Below are positions 17,590-28,215 of a stretch of 64,000 nucleotides of DNA, piece by piece; position 1 is the stretch's first letter; each line of letters begins with the position of its first letter. The position numbers and the translations under genes are program-made. The DNA is from Paramoeba atlantica. Taxonomy: Eukaryota; Discosea. The notes beneath the pieces are model-generated. The model saw only the letters and a list, made by a program, of their open reading frames with translations, had not been told where the DNA came from and did no database searches. The stretch spans positions 711,930-775,929 of the forward strand of contig CDRNVI010000039.1 in assembly GCA_977017575.1 (NCBI GenBank), given 5' to 3'.

Positions 17590-19113
17590 TGCTGCAGGGA
17601 GGAGAGCAGATGCGAATTTCACGAGGTAATATCAGAAAGCTGGCTATGGAATACACGGGAGTACTCGGACGGGTTGTGGCCGAGAGTCAGGTTGGCGACA
17701 CTATCGCTGTTTTATGGTCCTCAGACAAAGTATTTTCAAAGCAAATCATATATACTTAGCCCTCATCTAAAATGACATATCCCTCCGCAAGCCAACGTTC
17801 GTGTTTTCAAACTGATGTGGGACGCCAGCGTGCAACAAGATACGGCCCATACCACACAAACTGTCAAATGCCGACACACAGAAGACGATTTGAACCTGGA
17901 GCCAATGCCAACTCTGCGCACAGTTGCACCGGAGTTTATCCCTTGCGTGATCGCAATCTATAGAGATATAGTACGTGACTATGCCGATAGCGCGTATCCC
18001 CAACGCCACCGAATTTGGCACAAGCTCTTTTCCGCCATGAAATACTCGTTAACCACGATTCGTAAAGTCACTGTCAAGCGACGTCGACGACGCCCCCTAC
18101 AATCCATGGAGTCACAAACGCCATTTCTAGACAATATTTACAAAGATTCATCCCTCAGTGCTGATGAGAAGTCGAACAAGCTTAGCGACCTTCACCCCAA
18201 AGGTCCCTTACCACAAAACATCGATGGAGACTTCCCTCGAATCGGGGTAGTTGATCAATCGGAGGTGCGTCAAGCGACGGCGAGGCTATCAAAAGGAGCA
18301 TCGCCAGGGCCCACAGGATTCAGTGAAAACATGATGAGACTTCTGGTAGAGGATGAGGAATCGTGTCTCGCACTCTGTCACATGTTCCGCGACGTCATCA
18401 ACGGAGATCTCGCAGAAAACGTTCGTCAACGCCTAACTCGCTGCAGGATCATCGCGTTAGCAAAACCTCAAAACGGGATACGACCAGTGGCAATGGGAGA
18501 CACTATCCTCAAGATCTGCGGAACGATTCTTTTAATGCGACACAACAATACAGTGGAGAAATTTTGCCAGTCAGTGCAGCGAGGTATTCTTCAACGGAAT
18601 GCGTGTGAATCAATAGTTCATGAGCTTTTGGACGAACACGACACCGGCTACACGATTCTCACAGTGGATTTTAAGAATGCCTACAAAACACCGCATCGTA
18701 CCGCAATTGCTCAAGCCCTACTACAACAGCCTTCGATCTTCAAACCTTTCATGAGAATGTTTTACCTAGAATACGGCAAGCCTTCAGATCTCCTTTTCTT
18801 CGCAAACAATTCGTTACACTCCGTGATTGAAAGTTCATGTGGGTTCAGACAAGGGTCCGCCCTATCCTCGCTCTACTTTTGTGCGTTACTGCAGGGTCCT
18901 TTGAAGGAAATCGCCAGTCTTTACCCGGAAGTCAAGATAAGAGCATATCAGGACGACGTGACAATGAGTTCAACAAATACGACATCCCTAGAAGCAGTAT
19001 TCCTCCATTTGCGAGAATCAACTCAGGATTTGAACCTAGAAATCAATTTCAACAAGTGCGAATGGTTCAAATCTTCAAAGAAACAAGAATTTGAATTGCT
19101 CATCAGAATATAA
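17590..19113 (+). pseudogene. RLE LINE, N-terminal and RT part (plus strand)
   Basis: The first stretch (about 17615-17758) holds QVGDTIAVLWSSDKVFSKQI, comparable with the small barrel-like region near the N-terminus of the LINE at 32-34.7 kb, and ends in a stop. The frame from 17815 carries the RT: VAPEFIPCVIAIYRDIVRDY, a basic RRRRRP patch, KGASPGPTGFSENMMRLL, ILTVDFKNAYKTP (palm A), GFRQGSALSSLYF (palm B) and RAYQDDVTMSS (palm C, YxDD). It ends soon after the palm, so thumb, zinc-binding region and endonuclease are missing. It diverges substantially from the other RLE LINEs here, so it is a separate lineage. Confidence 0.8.
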
Positions 19114-19203
19114 TTTTAATAAACAAATAATTAATTTGTAATCACTAAATATAATTTATCAAATACGAGGCACCCAAATACCTGTGTTTTGAACGTTACT
19201 ATA

Positions 19204-19397
19204 AATCCAGGCTAAAGTGGACGAGGGAGATACTAAAGGCACCTTTGGAAAACCACCACAAAAATGCAACAGTATCTCCCGTTAAAGATTCTTTTGTCCC
19301 ATCCGAATCCTTTACAAATCGGGAGATACCATTCCAGTTTCGAGGTAGTTTTCCAAAGGTGTCTTTAGTATCTCCCTCGTCCACTTTAGCCTGGATT
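19204..19397. mobile_element. Palindromic MITE, 194 bp
   Basis: The two ends are near-perfect inverted repeats of about 55 bp starting AATCCAGGCTAAAGTGGACG. Inside lies a second, weaker inverted pair (AGTATCTCCCG...AAAGATTC with GAATCC...CGGGAGATAC), so the whole element can fold into a long hairpin or a cruciform. No ORF. The GGGAGATAC string also forms the inverted repeat at 1942-2009. Confidence 0.8.
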
Positions 19398-19483
19398 ACA
19401 TAGCCATCCGGACATGCTCCCTATGGCGCTTTACAGCTTCCCATGCGAGGAAGTCGTATGGCTCCGCCTTCTGCCTTTTTCCC

Positions 19484-20122
19484 TTGCGCCTCCTCCTTCC
19501 TCTAAGGCCTTGCGTGTCACACACTTCCAGGTAAATTTTGGACTATGTAGGTTGTATCGGAACAGGGTGGAGAAATATCGAATGAAGCCAAAGCGTATAC
19601 ACGTATATCAGGCCCCAAACTCTCAAAAAACGGTCTAGGAGTTGATTTGGGAAAAAAATATTTTTTCGCTTTCACCCATAAATTTTTGGTTTTTTTTTTG
19701 AAAATTTCAAAAATTGCTATGATCACCTTGGTGGGGGGGGGCAGGGGTACCCATCGGAATTGTTGAAAAACTAGTGATCTCGTCACTCAATTCGATTCAT
19801 ACGTCTGCATTTTTTCCTTGCGCCTCCTCCTTCCTCATCGGCCTTGCGTGTCACACACTTCCGGGTAAATTTTGTACTATGTAGGTGTATTATCGGCACA
19901 GGGTGGAGAAATATCGAATGAAATCAAAGGATATACAGGTATAGAAGGCTCCAAACTCTCAAAAAACGGTCTAGGAGTTGATTTTGGAAAAATATTTGTT
20001 TTCACTTTCACCCACAAATTTTTAGTTTTTTTTTGCAAAATTTCAAAAATTCCTATGATCACCAGGGTGGGGAGGGGGGGGCAGGGGGTACCCATCGGAA
20101 TTGTTGAAAAACTAGTAATCTT
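19484..20122. repeat. Two tandem copies of a roughly 320-bp sequence
   Basis: 19484-19785 and 19818-20122 share GCGCCTCCTCCTTCCTC, the CCTTGCGTGTCACACACTTCC block, a T-rich centre and GGGGTACCCATCGGAATTG. They are diverged by substitutions and by lengths of T and G runs. No coding evidence beyond chance frames. Confidence 0.8.
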
Positions 20123-20225
20123 GTCACCCTTGTTGACCCTTTCTTTTGTTGTTTTTTTTAAGTTTTTAAACCTGATGTCTGCCGGGGGCACGCGCCCCAT
20201 CATTCGAAAGAGGAGAAAGGCTCCC

Positions 20226-21237
20226 GGAAAGCTACGGGAAACGTGCCATGAGGACTTGTCTGCGCGAAGCGTGTCGTTGTCTTATCCGCAGGTTGTGATT
20301 TCTGGCCTCGAGCGCCCAAACCTCCTTTCAGCTCGGCTGGGTTTCGTCAACTTCCGGATGAGCAATCTTCGCGCTCACGGAAAGCTACGGGAAACGTGCC
20401 ATGAGGACTTGTCTGCGCGAAGCGTGTTGGTGTCTTATCCGCAGGTTGTGATTTCTGGCCTCGAGCGCCCAAACCTCCTTTCAGCTCGGCTGGGTTTCGT
20501 CAACTTCCGGATGAGCAATCTTCGCGCTCACGGAAAGCCACGGGAAACGTGCCATGAGGACTTGTCTGCGCGAAGCGTGTTGGTTTCTTATCCGCAGGTT
20601 GTGATTTCTGGCCTCGAGCGCCCAAACCTCCTTTCAGCTCGGCTGGGTTTCGTCAACTTCCGGATGAGTAATCTTCGCGCTCACGGAAATCTACGGGAAA
20701 CGTGCCATGAGGACTTGTCTGCGCGAAGCGTGTTGGTGTCTTATCCGCAGGTTGTGATTTCTGGCCTCGAGCGCCCAAACCTCCTTTCAGCTCGGTTGGG
20801 TTTCGGCAACTTCCGGATCAGTAATCTTCGCGCTCACGGAAAGCTACGGGAAACGTGCCATGAGGACTTGTCTGCGCGAAGCGTGTTGGTGTCTTATCCG
20901 CAGGTTGTGATTTCTGGCCTCGAGCGCCCAAACCTCCTTTCAGCTCGGCTGGGTTTCGTCAACTTCCGGATGAGCAATCTTCGCGCTCACGGAAAGCTAC
21001 GGGAAACGTGCCATGAGGATTTGTCTGCGCGAAGCGTGTTGGTTTCTTATCCGCAGGTTGTGATTTCTGGCCTCGAGCGCCCAAACCTCCTTTCAGCTCG
21101 GCTTGGTTTCGTCAACTTCCGGATGAGTAATCTTCGCGCTCACGGAAAGCTACGGGAAACGTGCCATGAGGACTTGTCTGCGCGAAGCGTGTTGGTGTCT
21201 TATCCGCAGGTTGTGATTTCTTGCCTCGAGCGCCCAA
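20226..21237. repeat. 153-bp satellite, six full units and a truncated seventh
   Basis: Unit starts at 20226, 20379, 20532, 20685, 20838, 20991 and 21144. Units are about 97-99% alike. Because 153 is divisible by three, a plus-strand frame of 51 residues per unit stays open across all copies. The seventh unit breaks off at CCCAAACC, directly where the 18-bp array starts. Each unit includes a CTCGAGCG and a GCGAAGCG core. Confidence 0.9.
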
Positions 21238-22727
21238 ACCTTTCCTTATTGTAAGACCTTTCCTTATTGTAAGACCTTTCCTTATTGTAAGACCTTTCCT
21301 TATTGTAAGACCTTTCCTTATTGTAAGACCTTTCCTTATTGTAAGACCTTTCCTTATTGTAAGACCTTTCCTTATTGTAAGACCTTTCCTTATTGTAAGA
21401 CCTTTCCTTATTGTAAGACCTTTCCTTATTGTAAGACCTTTCCTTATTGTAAGACCTTTCCTTATTGTAAGACCTTTCTTTATTGTAAGACCTTTCCTTA
21501 TTGTAAGACCTTTCCTTATTGTAAGACCTTTCCTTATTGTAAGACCTTTCTTTATTGTAAGACCTTTCCTTATTGTAAGACCTTTCCTTATTGTAAGACC
21601 TTTCCTTATTGTAAGACCTTTCCTTATTGTAAGACCTTTCCTTATTGTAAGACCTTTCCTTATTGTAAGACCTTTCCTTATTGTAAGACCTTTCCTTATT
21701 GTAAGACCTTTCCTTATTGTAAGACCTTTCCTTATTGTAAGACCTTTCCTTATTGTAAGACCTTTCCTTATTGTAAGACCTTTCCTTATTGTAAGACCTT
21801 TCCTTATTGTAAGACCTTTCCTTATTGTAAGACCTTTCCTTATTGTAAGACCTTTCCTTATTGTAAGACCTTTCCTTATTGTAAGACCTTTCCTTATTGT
21901 AAGACCTTTCCTTATTGTAAGACCTTTCCTTATTGTAAGACCTTTCCTTATTGTAAGACCTTTCCTTATTGTAAGACCTTTCCTTATTGTAAGACCTTTC
22001 CTTATTGTCAGACCTTTCCTTATTGTAAGACCTTTCCTTATTGTAAGACCTTTCCTTATTGTAAGACCTTTCCTTATTGTAAGACCTTTCCTTATTGTAA
22101 GACCTTTCCTTATTGTAAGACCTTTCCTTATTGTAAGACCTTTCCTTATTGTAAGACCTTTCCTTATTGTAAGACCTTTCCTTATTGTAAGACCTTTCCT
22201 TATTGTAAGACCTTTCCTTATTGTAAGACCTTTCCTTATTGTAAGACCTTTCCTTAGTGTAAGACCTTTCCTTAGTGTAAGACCTTTCCTTATTGTAAGA
22301 CCTTTCCTTAGTGTAAGACCTTTCCTTATTGTAAGACCTTTCCTTATTGTAAGACCTTTCCTTATTGTAAGACCTTTCCTTATTGTAAGACCTTTCCTTA
22401 TTGTAAGACCCTTCCTTATTGTAAGACCTTTCCTTATTGTAAGACCTTTCCTTATTGTAAGACCTTTCCTTATTGTAAGACCTTTCCTTATTGTAAGACC
22501 TTTCCTTATTGTAAGACCTTTCCTTATTGTAAGACCTTTCCTTATTGTAAGACCTTTCCTTATTGTAAGACCTTTCCTTATTGTAAGACCTTTCCTTATT
22601 GTAAGACCTTTCCTTATTGTTAGACGTTTCCTTATTGTAAGGCCTTTCCTTATTGTAAGACCTTTCCTTATTGTAAGACCTTTCCTTATTGTAAGACCTT
22701 TCCTTATTGTAAGACCTTTCCTTATTG
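21238..22727. repeat. 18-bp minisatellite, array 1 (TTTCCTTATTGTAAGACC)
   Basis: About 83 units with very few variants. A cluster with TTAGTG in place of TTATTG lies at 22253-22316. Four of the six frames are open throughout because 18 is a multiple of three and the unit has few stops; these frames are not genes. The right end is the insertion site of the YR array. Confidence 0.95.
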
Positions 22728-23213
22728 AAATCAACGTCTTCTCTCCCCTGCATCATAATGAAAGTAAACCATGTTAAAACCAATTTTCCTAGTAATATAT
22801 CGCTTCAATGAAAGTTTCAGTCCAATCATCCCGACTATTTTTAGTTTCCAATAAACTATATCTATCTGACGAATTATCAAGGTACCTGGCCAATATAATA
22901 AAAACAATCACAGAAACCCAGTCAACAACTCCTGAAACTTACGAACGGGCATCCCGTCCACCAACTCCGCGAAATGGTTGGGGGTTGGTGGGTGGGCGCA
23001 ATTTGAAAAGGGTAAAAGAAGGAGTGTCGCTATACACAAAAACAATATATATGACTTCATCCCGAGTACTACTAAATAATAAATCTCATTACATCTAACA
23101 ACGGGTGCCCCTTTCGGGGCCACAATCTGTAAAAACAAATCATAATATAAATATTATGTGCCCCGAAGGGCCATTATGTCAATCATCCTAAATTTCTAAA
23201 CGTATACTTCTAG
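22728..23213 (-). repeat. YR 486-bp terminal unit 1 (A-G-B)
   Basis: Starts AAATCAACGTC and ends ACTTCTAG. The first 248 bases equal the B end of copies A and B. Then comes a G-rich motif with GGGGGTTGGTGGGTGGG (22975-22999), and then the A end from GCAATTTGAAAAGGG on. It looks identical to the next unit over its whole length. In element direction the order is copy B (A1...B1), then A2-B2, then A3-B3, the split-direct-repeat plan known from PAT/Ngaro/VIPER-type elements. Confidence 0.85.
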
Positions 23214-23699
23214 AAATCAACGTCTTCTCTCCCCTGCATCATAATGAAAGTAAACCATGTTAAAACCAATTTTCCTAGTAATATATCGCTTCAATGAAAG
23301 TTTCAGTCCAATCATCCCGACTATTTTTAGTTTCCAATAAACTATATCTATCTGACGAATTATCAAGGTACCTGGCCAATATAATAAAAACAATCACAGA
23401 AACCCAGTCAACAACTCCTGAAACTTACGAACGGGCATCCCGTCCACCAACTCCGCGAAATGGTTGGGGGTTGGTGGGTGGGCGCAATTTGAAAAGGGTA
23501 AAAGAAGGAGTGTCGCTATACACAAAAACAATATATATGACTTCATCCCGAGTACTACTAAATAATAAATCTCATTACATCTAACAACGGGTGCCCCTTT
23601 CGGGGCCACAATCTGTAAAAACAAATCATAATATAAATATTATGTGCCCCGAAGGGCCATTATGTCAATCATCCTAAATTTCTAAACGTATACTTCTAG
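23214..23699 (-). repeat. YR 486-bp terminal unit 2 (A-G-B)
   Basis: Appears identical to unit 1, with the G-rich motif at 23461-23485. It joins copy B at ACTTCTAG|AAATCAACG, the same seam as between units 1 and 2. The seam sequence is presumably the recombination point used by the element's tyrosine recombinase. Confidence 0.85.
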
Positions 23700-24177
23700 A
23701 AATCAACGTCTTCTCTCCCCTGCATCATAATGAAAGTAAACCATGTTAAAACCAATTTTCCTAGTAATATATCGCTTCAATGAAAGTTTCAGTCCAATCA
23801 TCCCGACTATTTTTAGTTTCCAATAAACTATATCTATCTGACGAATTATCAAGGTACCTGGCCAATATAATAAAAACAATCACAGAAACCCAGTCAACAA
23901 CTCCTCAAACTTACGAACGGGCATCCCGTCCACCAACTCCGCGAACCAACCCGTTCGCCCGTAATCCAAACTCCCGCGCGCACGTGTTTGTAGCAAATGG
24001 TGGCGGCCAATTACTAAAAACTCGTAACGTTTTTCAAGAATTCCTACCGCGTAATAAAATTGAATAGTATATATTTTCTATATAGCTAATTTTTTTTTTT
24101 GATTCTATATAATGAGTTTTACTAATTAATGGTACATTCATACCTATGCGAGTTTCCATACATGTATGTATACATGC

Positions 24178-25780
24178 TTATCCGGTGCGGCTGATAGGGT
24201 CCGCTGGGTTTTCGGCAGATCTCACGTAACGTGCCATGATACATACGCCAAGGTTCTGATTTGTCTTCAACACACGCTTGAGCTCTCCGGCAATACTGTC
24301 GGATTTCGCGATCTTGCGTTTGAATGCTGCTTGACAAGAGGTGTTGTCAATAAACAAATCAACACAGGTTCCTTTTTGAAAGTGGTGTGTCAGTTTTTCA
24401 AACGCAAGTCGAACGGCCATCGCCTCAGCGTGATTCACTTCGTATTTGAACTCAGGTTGCCATTTATCGCCAACAATAATCACTTGTCCGTCGTCCCGGT
24501 AAAGAACCGCGCCCCATCCTTTAGCCGACGCATCCGTGTACAGTCGGTGTTTATGCGGGACAACGTCAGGATGCGGAGGTGGTGATATAGGCTCATTTAC
24601 CAAAATGATATCACGCCAATTCGCGAGAATCGATCGGGTGGCTGTCGGAAGAGGAACCGGTTGATGTGCGAGTTCGGGGCATCGGTTTAACTCATTGATA
24701 CGTCGTCTAACAATCTTTAAGGGGAAATGATAGTCTGGTATAATATGACCCAAGACCGCTGCTGCATAGAGGAGGCGCCCCACCGCCGTCTCCAATTGAG
24801 AGTACGTAATATTACGAAACCGATCTCGTGACATTTTCCGTATAACCCTAGGCCCCAGGTTGACCTTATGGGTTACGTGATTGTAGAAGACGCCGTTAAA
24901 AACATATTCAGTGGAGGGGTCAAAACCAGCCTCCTTGAACAAACCTCCCACTTCCTTACACCGTGAATCCACGAATTTCACAAATTTATCAGCTTGTTCT
25001 TGAGATCCTGCGAAACGAATCCCGTCTATATAGACGTCCACAGATCCAATGCATGAAACTAGTTCGGGTTTGCATACCGCCAGATCGCCTGCTAGTGTAG
25101 CTGTAATCTTGTGCATAATTTCAGGGGCGCATCGGTGCCCCATTGGCATAACCTTCATCTGGTGTAAGACGCCATTTAGATCTCGAAAGCGAAATTTGGC
25201 ACGAGCCTGGCGCGGAATTGGAACTTGATAAAATCCACATCGGAGATCGCGCTTCACCCCCACTTCTTCGGCAGCCTTATGGAGATAACGAGAAGGATGC
25301 AACAAAGGCACGTCTGGCTTGTAGTCTTTTAATCGCAAGTTATCATCCTTGGTCCATGATATGAAACGGCGCCTATCGTTGCCTTCCTCGTCGGATTCGA
25401 CTACCGTGAATGGAATTACGTATTACAGCGTTGGGTACCGGCGTATGTCGTCCTCCTCCACTCTTTCTATCACTCCGGCTTCAAGTAAACCCGTGATGTC
25501 GGCATTTACAAGATTACCTTTTGTTGAAGGCTCTGGTTGGGCTCCTAGTCGTGTATTAAATAATTCACCTATTACCGTTTCAAGCCGGCGGCGCGCTTCA
25601 GGGGTCATCCAATTCTTTACTTTTTGTACATCCATAACGGGTATTCCAACTTTAACGTGTAGGGGAAGGTCCATATCTTCGGTACGTGCAAGACGGGATG
25701 TACGGCGCGCGCAAATAATGCTGTATCGTCGAACGTGCGGTATTTGATCAAAACAAAGATTTACATCCTCTTGAGTCATT
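24178..25780 (-). pseudogene. RT-RNase H region, copy B
   Basis: Same motifs as in copy A: LRCGFYQVPIPRQA, MPMGHRCAPEIMH, VDVYIDGIRFAG, then RNase H blocks YTDASAKGWGAVLY and LFIDNTSCQAAF. It looks broken, about one break. Confidence 0.8.
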
Positions 25781-26900
25781 GTATTGGGAGGAGAACCGAG
25801 GCTCGCTGAGTACCGAGGGCTTTCGCCGTCGTAATAAGGTTGCCGTTGTATCGCAAGAGGGAGTTTATGCATTGATGCTTTGCTATGTTTTGAACGTCGG
25901 AGAGAGCGACGTGTCCGAGCGCCACCTCGCTGAAAAGGTGAGTTATCGCGCCGCGCTTCAGGGAATGTGTTCCAAATCCCGGACCTAGAATCCTCTGCAT
26001 CTTTCGGTCCATCTCCCGAACCGTTGTACTCGCTATGTGTTGGCCTTCCCTCATGAATTGGACGTAATTTGCAATCTCCTGAGTTCCTTCCCCTTGGATC
26101 GCTGTGCACATCGATAGCCGGTACGGGTTGAGACGCGTCGATTTTGTATTCCTCCCCCAATAAATTATTACTTCGTTTGGTTGATGTCGCACAAATCGTT
26201 CCAGAGTCAGTTCGGCCACCTCTGTCCATCTGGCCGCAGCCTTCCAACAAATCAAGGCGGCTATCCCTTCTCTTAACGACAATTTTTCCCTGAGCCGGCG
26301 CAGCTGCCATGGAGTAATCGGTTCCATCTGACGAGTAGGCTCGAGAGCCCCCCTTGCTTGTAGGGCTTTCGCGAACATTTTGAGTGAAATTGGATCCTTT
26401 TGGCTTAGTTGAAACACCGTCTGGAGATTTCGGGTGTAGCTTAACAGTGTTGCTGGTGCGAGATCGAGTTGATTTAAGAAAAGGACGGCGTGTACTGGAT
26501 CTCGCGGAAAACCGCTTTGTAGACAAAACTTTTCCAGTCTTTCCCAAAGTCGCGCCCTCGTTAGCCATGTAGCATTTGTCCACATTGGATTGATTGCGCT
26601 TTGAATCTGACGTGCGATAGGACTCAGAGGCGGTAGATTTAGAATTGTATATGTTAGTTTTTGCTGGACTGAGCGCAATTTTGTTTCCCTGGTGTTGTCT
26701 CCCGCGGGACGCATTTCTTGAGGTTTTTTGGCTTGCGGTTGCAGGCGTTGGCGTTTGGCTTGAGGGATATTTGACTTTGTCTTTAATTCCGCCACCGGAT
26801 TCCGTGGCGAATGCAGTACCGTTCCGTGACATGCCGTGAAGGCACGCACCTTCCCTGCAGAGTGCAGTGATGAATTGCAGAATATACCTGGATAAATCAC
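25776..26900 (-). CDS. Tyrosine recombinase ORF, copy B
   Basis: 374 residues, essentially the copy A protein with a handful of substitutions near the N-terminus. The catalytic Arg, HSLKRG box and SLLRYNGN tyrosine are all present. It overlaps the RT frame by the same ATGA. Confidence 0.85.
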   Translation of the reverse strand: MIYPGIFCNSSLHSAGKVRAFTACHGTVLHSPRNPVAELKTKSNIPQAKRQRLQPQAKKPQEMRPAGDNTRETKLRSVQQKLTYTILNLPPLSPIARQIQSAINPMWTNATWLTRARLWERLEKFCLQSGFPRDPVHAVLFLNQLDLAPATLLSYTRNLQTVFQLSQKDPISLKMFAKALQARGALEPTRQMEPITPWQLRRLREKLSLREGIAALICWKAAARWTEVAELTLERFVRHQPNEVIIYWGRNTKSTRLNPYRLSMCTAIQGEGTQEIANYVQFMREGQHIASTTVREMDRKMQRILGPGFGTHSLKRGAITHLFSEVALGHVALSDVQNIAKHQCINSLLRYNGNLITTAKALGTQRASVLLPIQ

Positions 26901-26954
26901 CCGCCGCTTCTTCAGCGGACAGACACGAGCGATATAAGGGGTGGGGAACCTGGC

Positions 26955-27996
26955 CTATTGGCTCCTCTTTGCACCTGTTGTGCCGCTCGTCACCCCGCCC
27001 CGAAAACCCGGGGTCGAACGAGTAGAAGATTGATTTAATGGGCAGTTGGCGCGAAAGTGACCTGGCTTGTGGCATCGATAGCAAAGAAAGGCCGGGCGAT
27101 TAGTGGCGATTTTTGAAACACTCATGTGGCGCAGCTTTTCCTCCGCAACTGCCTTCGAGTACGCATCCTTAGTGTCATCATCCTTGTGGAGTTTTAATTG
27201 TACACGTTCGACTTGAATTCCGGATGAGGCCCAATAGTGGTTTCGCAGTTCTTCGATGGCTGTGCGTACGATTTCGAGAAAATGTTCCTCTCGCCATAGG
27301 GGAAAAACTCGTGCCGCTTGGATCCACTCTTGGACTATTTTAAATAGACGTTCACGGATAGGAGGAGCGTTCAGTAACAAACCAAATTCAGGATGGACGC
27401 GTAAATCACGGATAAGGTCTCGTACGCGTAACTCATCCTCGGATTCTAGCCACGGGCCCCATGATAGAGGATCGTTTGCGGTGAAACGAGCCGGATCGGT
27501 GATAGGCGCATTAGGAGTCTTAGGTTCTTCGTCCGCTTTGCGCCCTCCAGGCATTTTTGCTCGCACCCGGGTAATTTCCAACGAATAATATTCGATGTCT
27601 GGAAAAGGAAAGTCGTATGCCATGCCGGGATCATCGTTCCAAACGGCTTCCATGCCTCCTGAATCGTCGGATTTCAGACGAACGTTGCCAATCACAGTTT
27701 CGCGCACTGCATCCCCATGGTGACCCCACACGGCTTCTACAGACACATCGTAACCCTTAAGGATCAAAGTCCGGACTTTTTGCGCGAATTCCACCTTATC
27801 CTCGTCAGACATCGCTGCAGAGCCTGTTCCCCCCCCGAAGCAAAGCCGCCACTTGCTCCGGGTTCAGCGTCGTACGTTGTCCCCCGTATTGCAGACTCGG
27901 ATCGACAGGGTTGGGAGATGCCGGATCTTCTCGTATAGGACTCTGTGGCCTCCCCATCGACAGCGTGCGACGAACAGTATTAAGAATGCTGGTCAT
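26955..27996 (-). pseudogene. Gag-like region, copy B
   Basis: Same start (MTSILNTVRRTLSMG), middle and CYRCHKPGHFRANC knuckle as in copy A. It looks broken, about one break. Confidence 0.8.
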
Positions 27997-28215
27997 CACG
28001 CAATTTGAAAAGGGTAAAAGAAGGAGTGTCGCTATACACAAAAACAATATATATTACTTCATCCCGAGTACTACTAAAAAATAAATCTCATTACATCTAA
28101 CAACGGGTGCCCCTTTCGGGGCCACAATCTGTAAAAACAAATCATAATATAAATATTATGTGCCCCGAAGGGCCATTATGTCAATCATCCTAAATTTCTA
28201 AACGTATACTTCTAG

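Larger units (their letters stand above)
23700..28215 (-). mobile_element. VIPER-like YR retroelement, copy B
   Basis: 4,516 bp, minus strand, almost identical to copy A and with the same order: A1, Gag-like, recombinase, RT-RNase H, B1. It lacks the SL relic and 33-nt duplication seen in copy A. It is broken, with about two breaks, but so similar to copy A that both must be recent. With the two 486-bp units it forms a head-to-tail array of 5,488 bp inside the 18-bp minisatellite. Confidence 0.85.

Noticed and set aside
21221-22777. 500-residue ORFs (FLIVRP, ITIRKGL and SYNKER repeats) on both strands
   Set aside because: Same reason: the unit length is a multiple of three, so several frames stay open.
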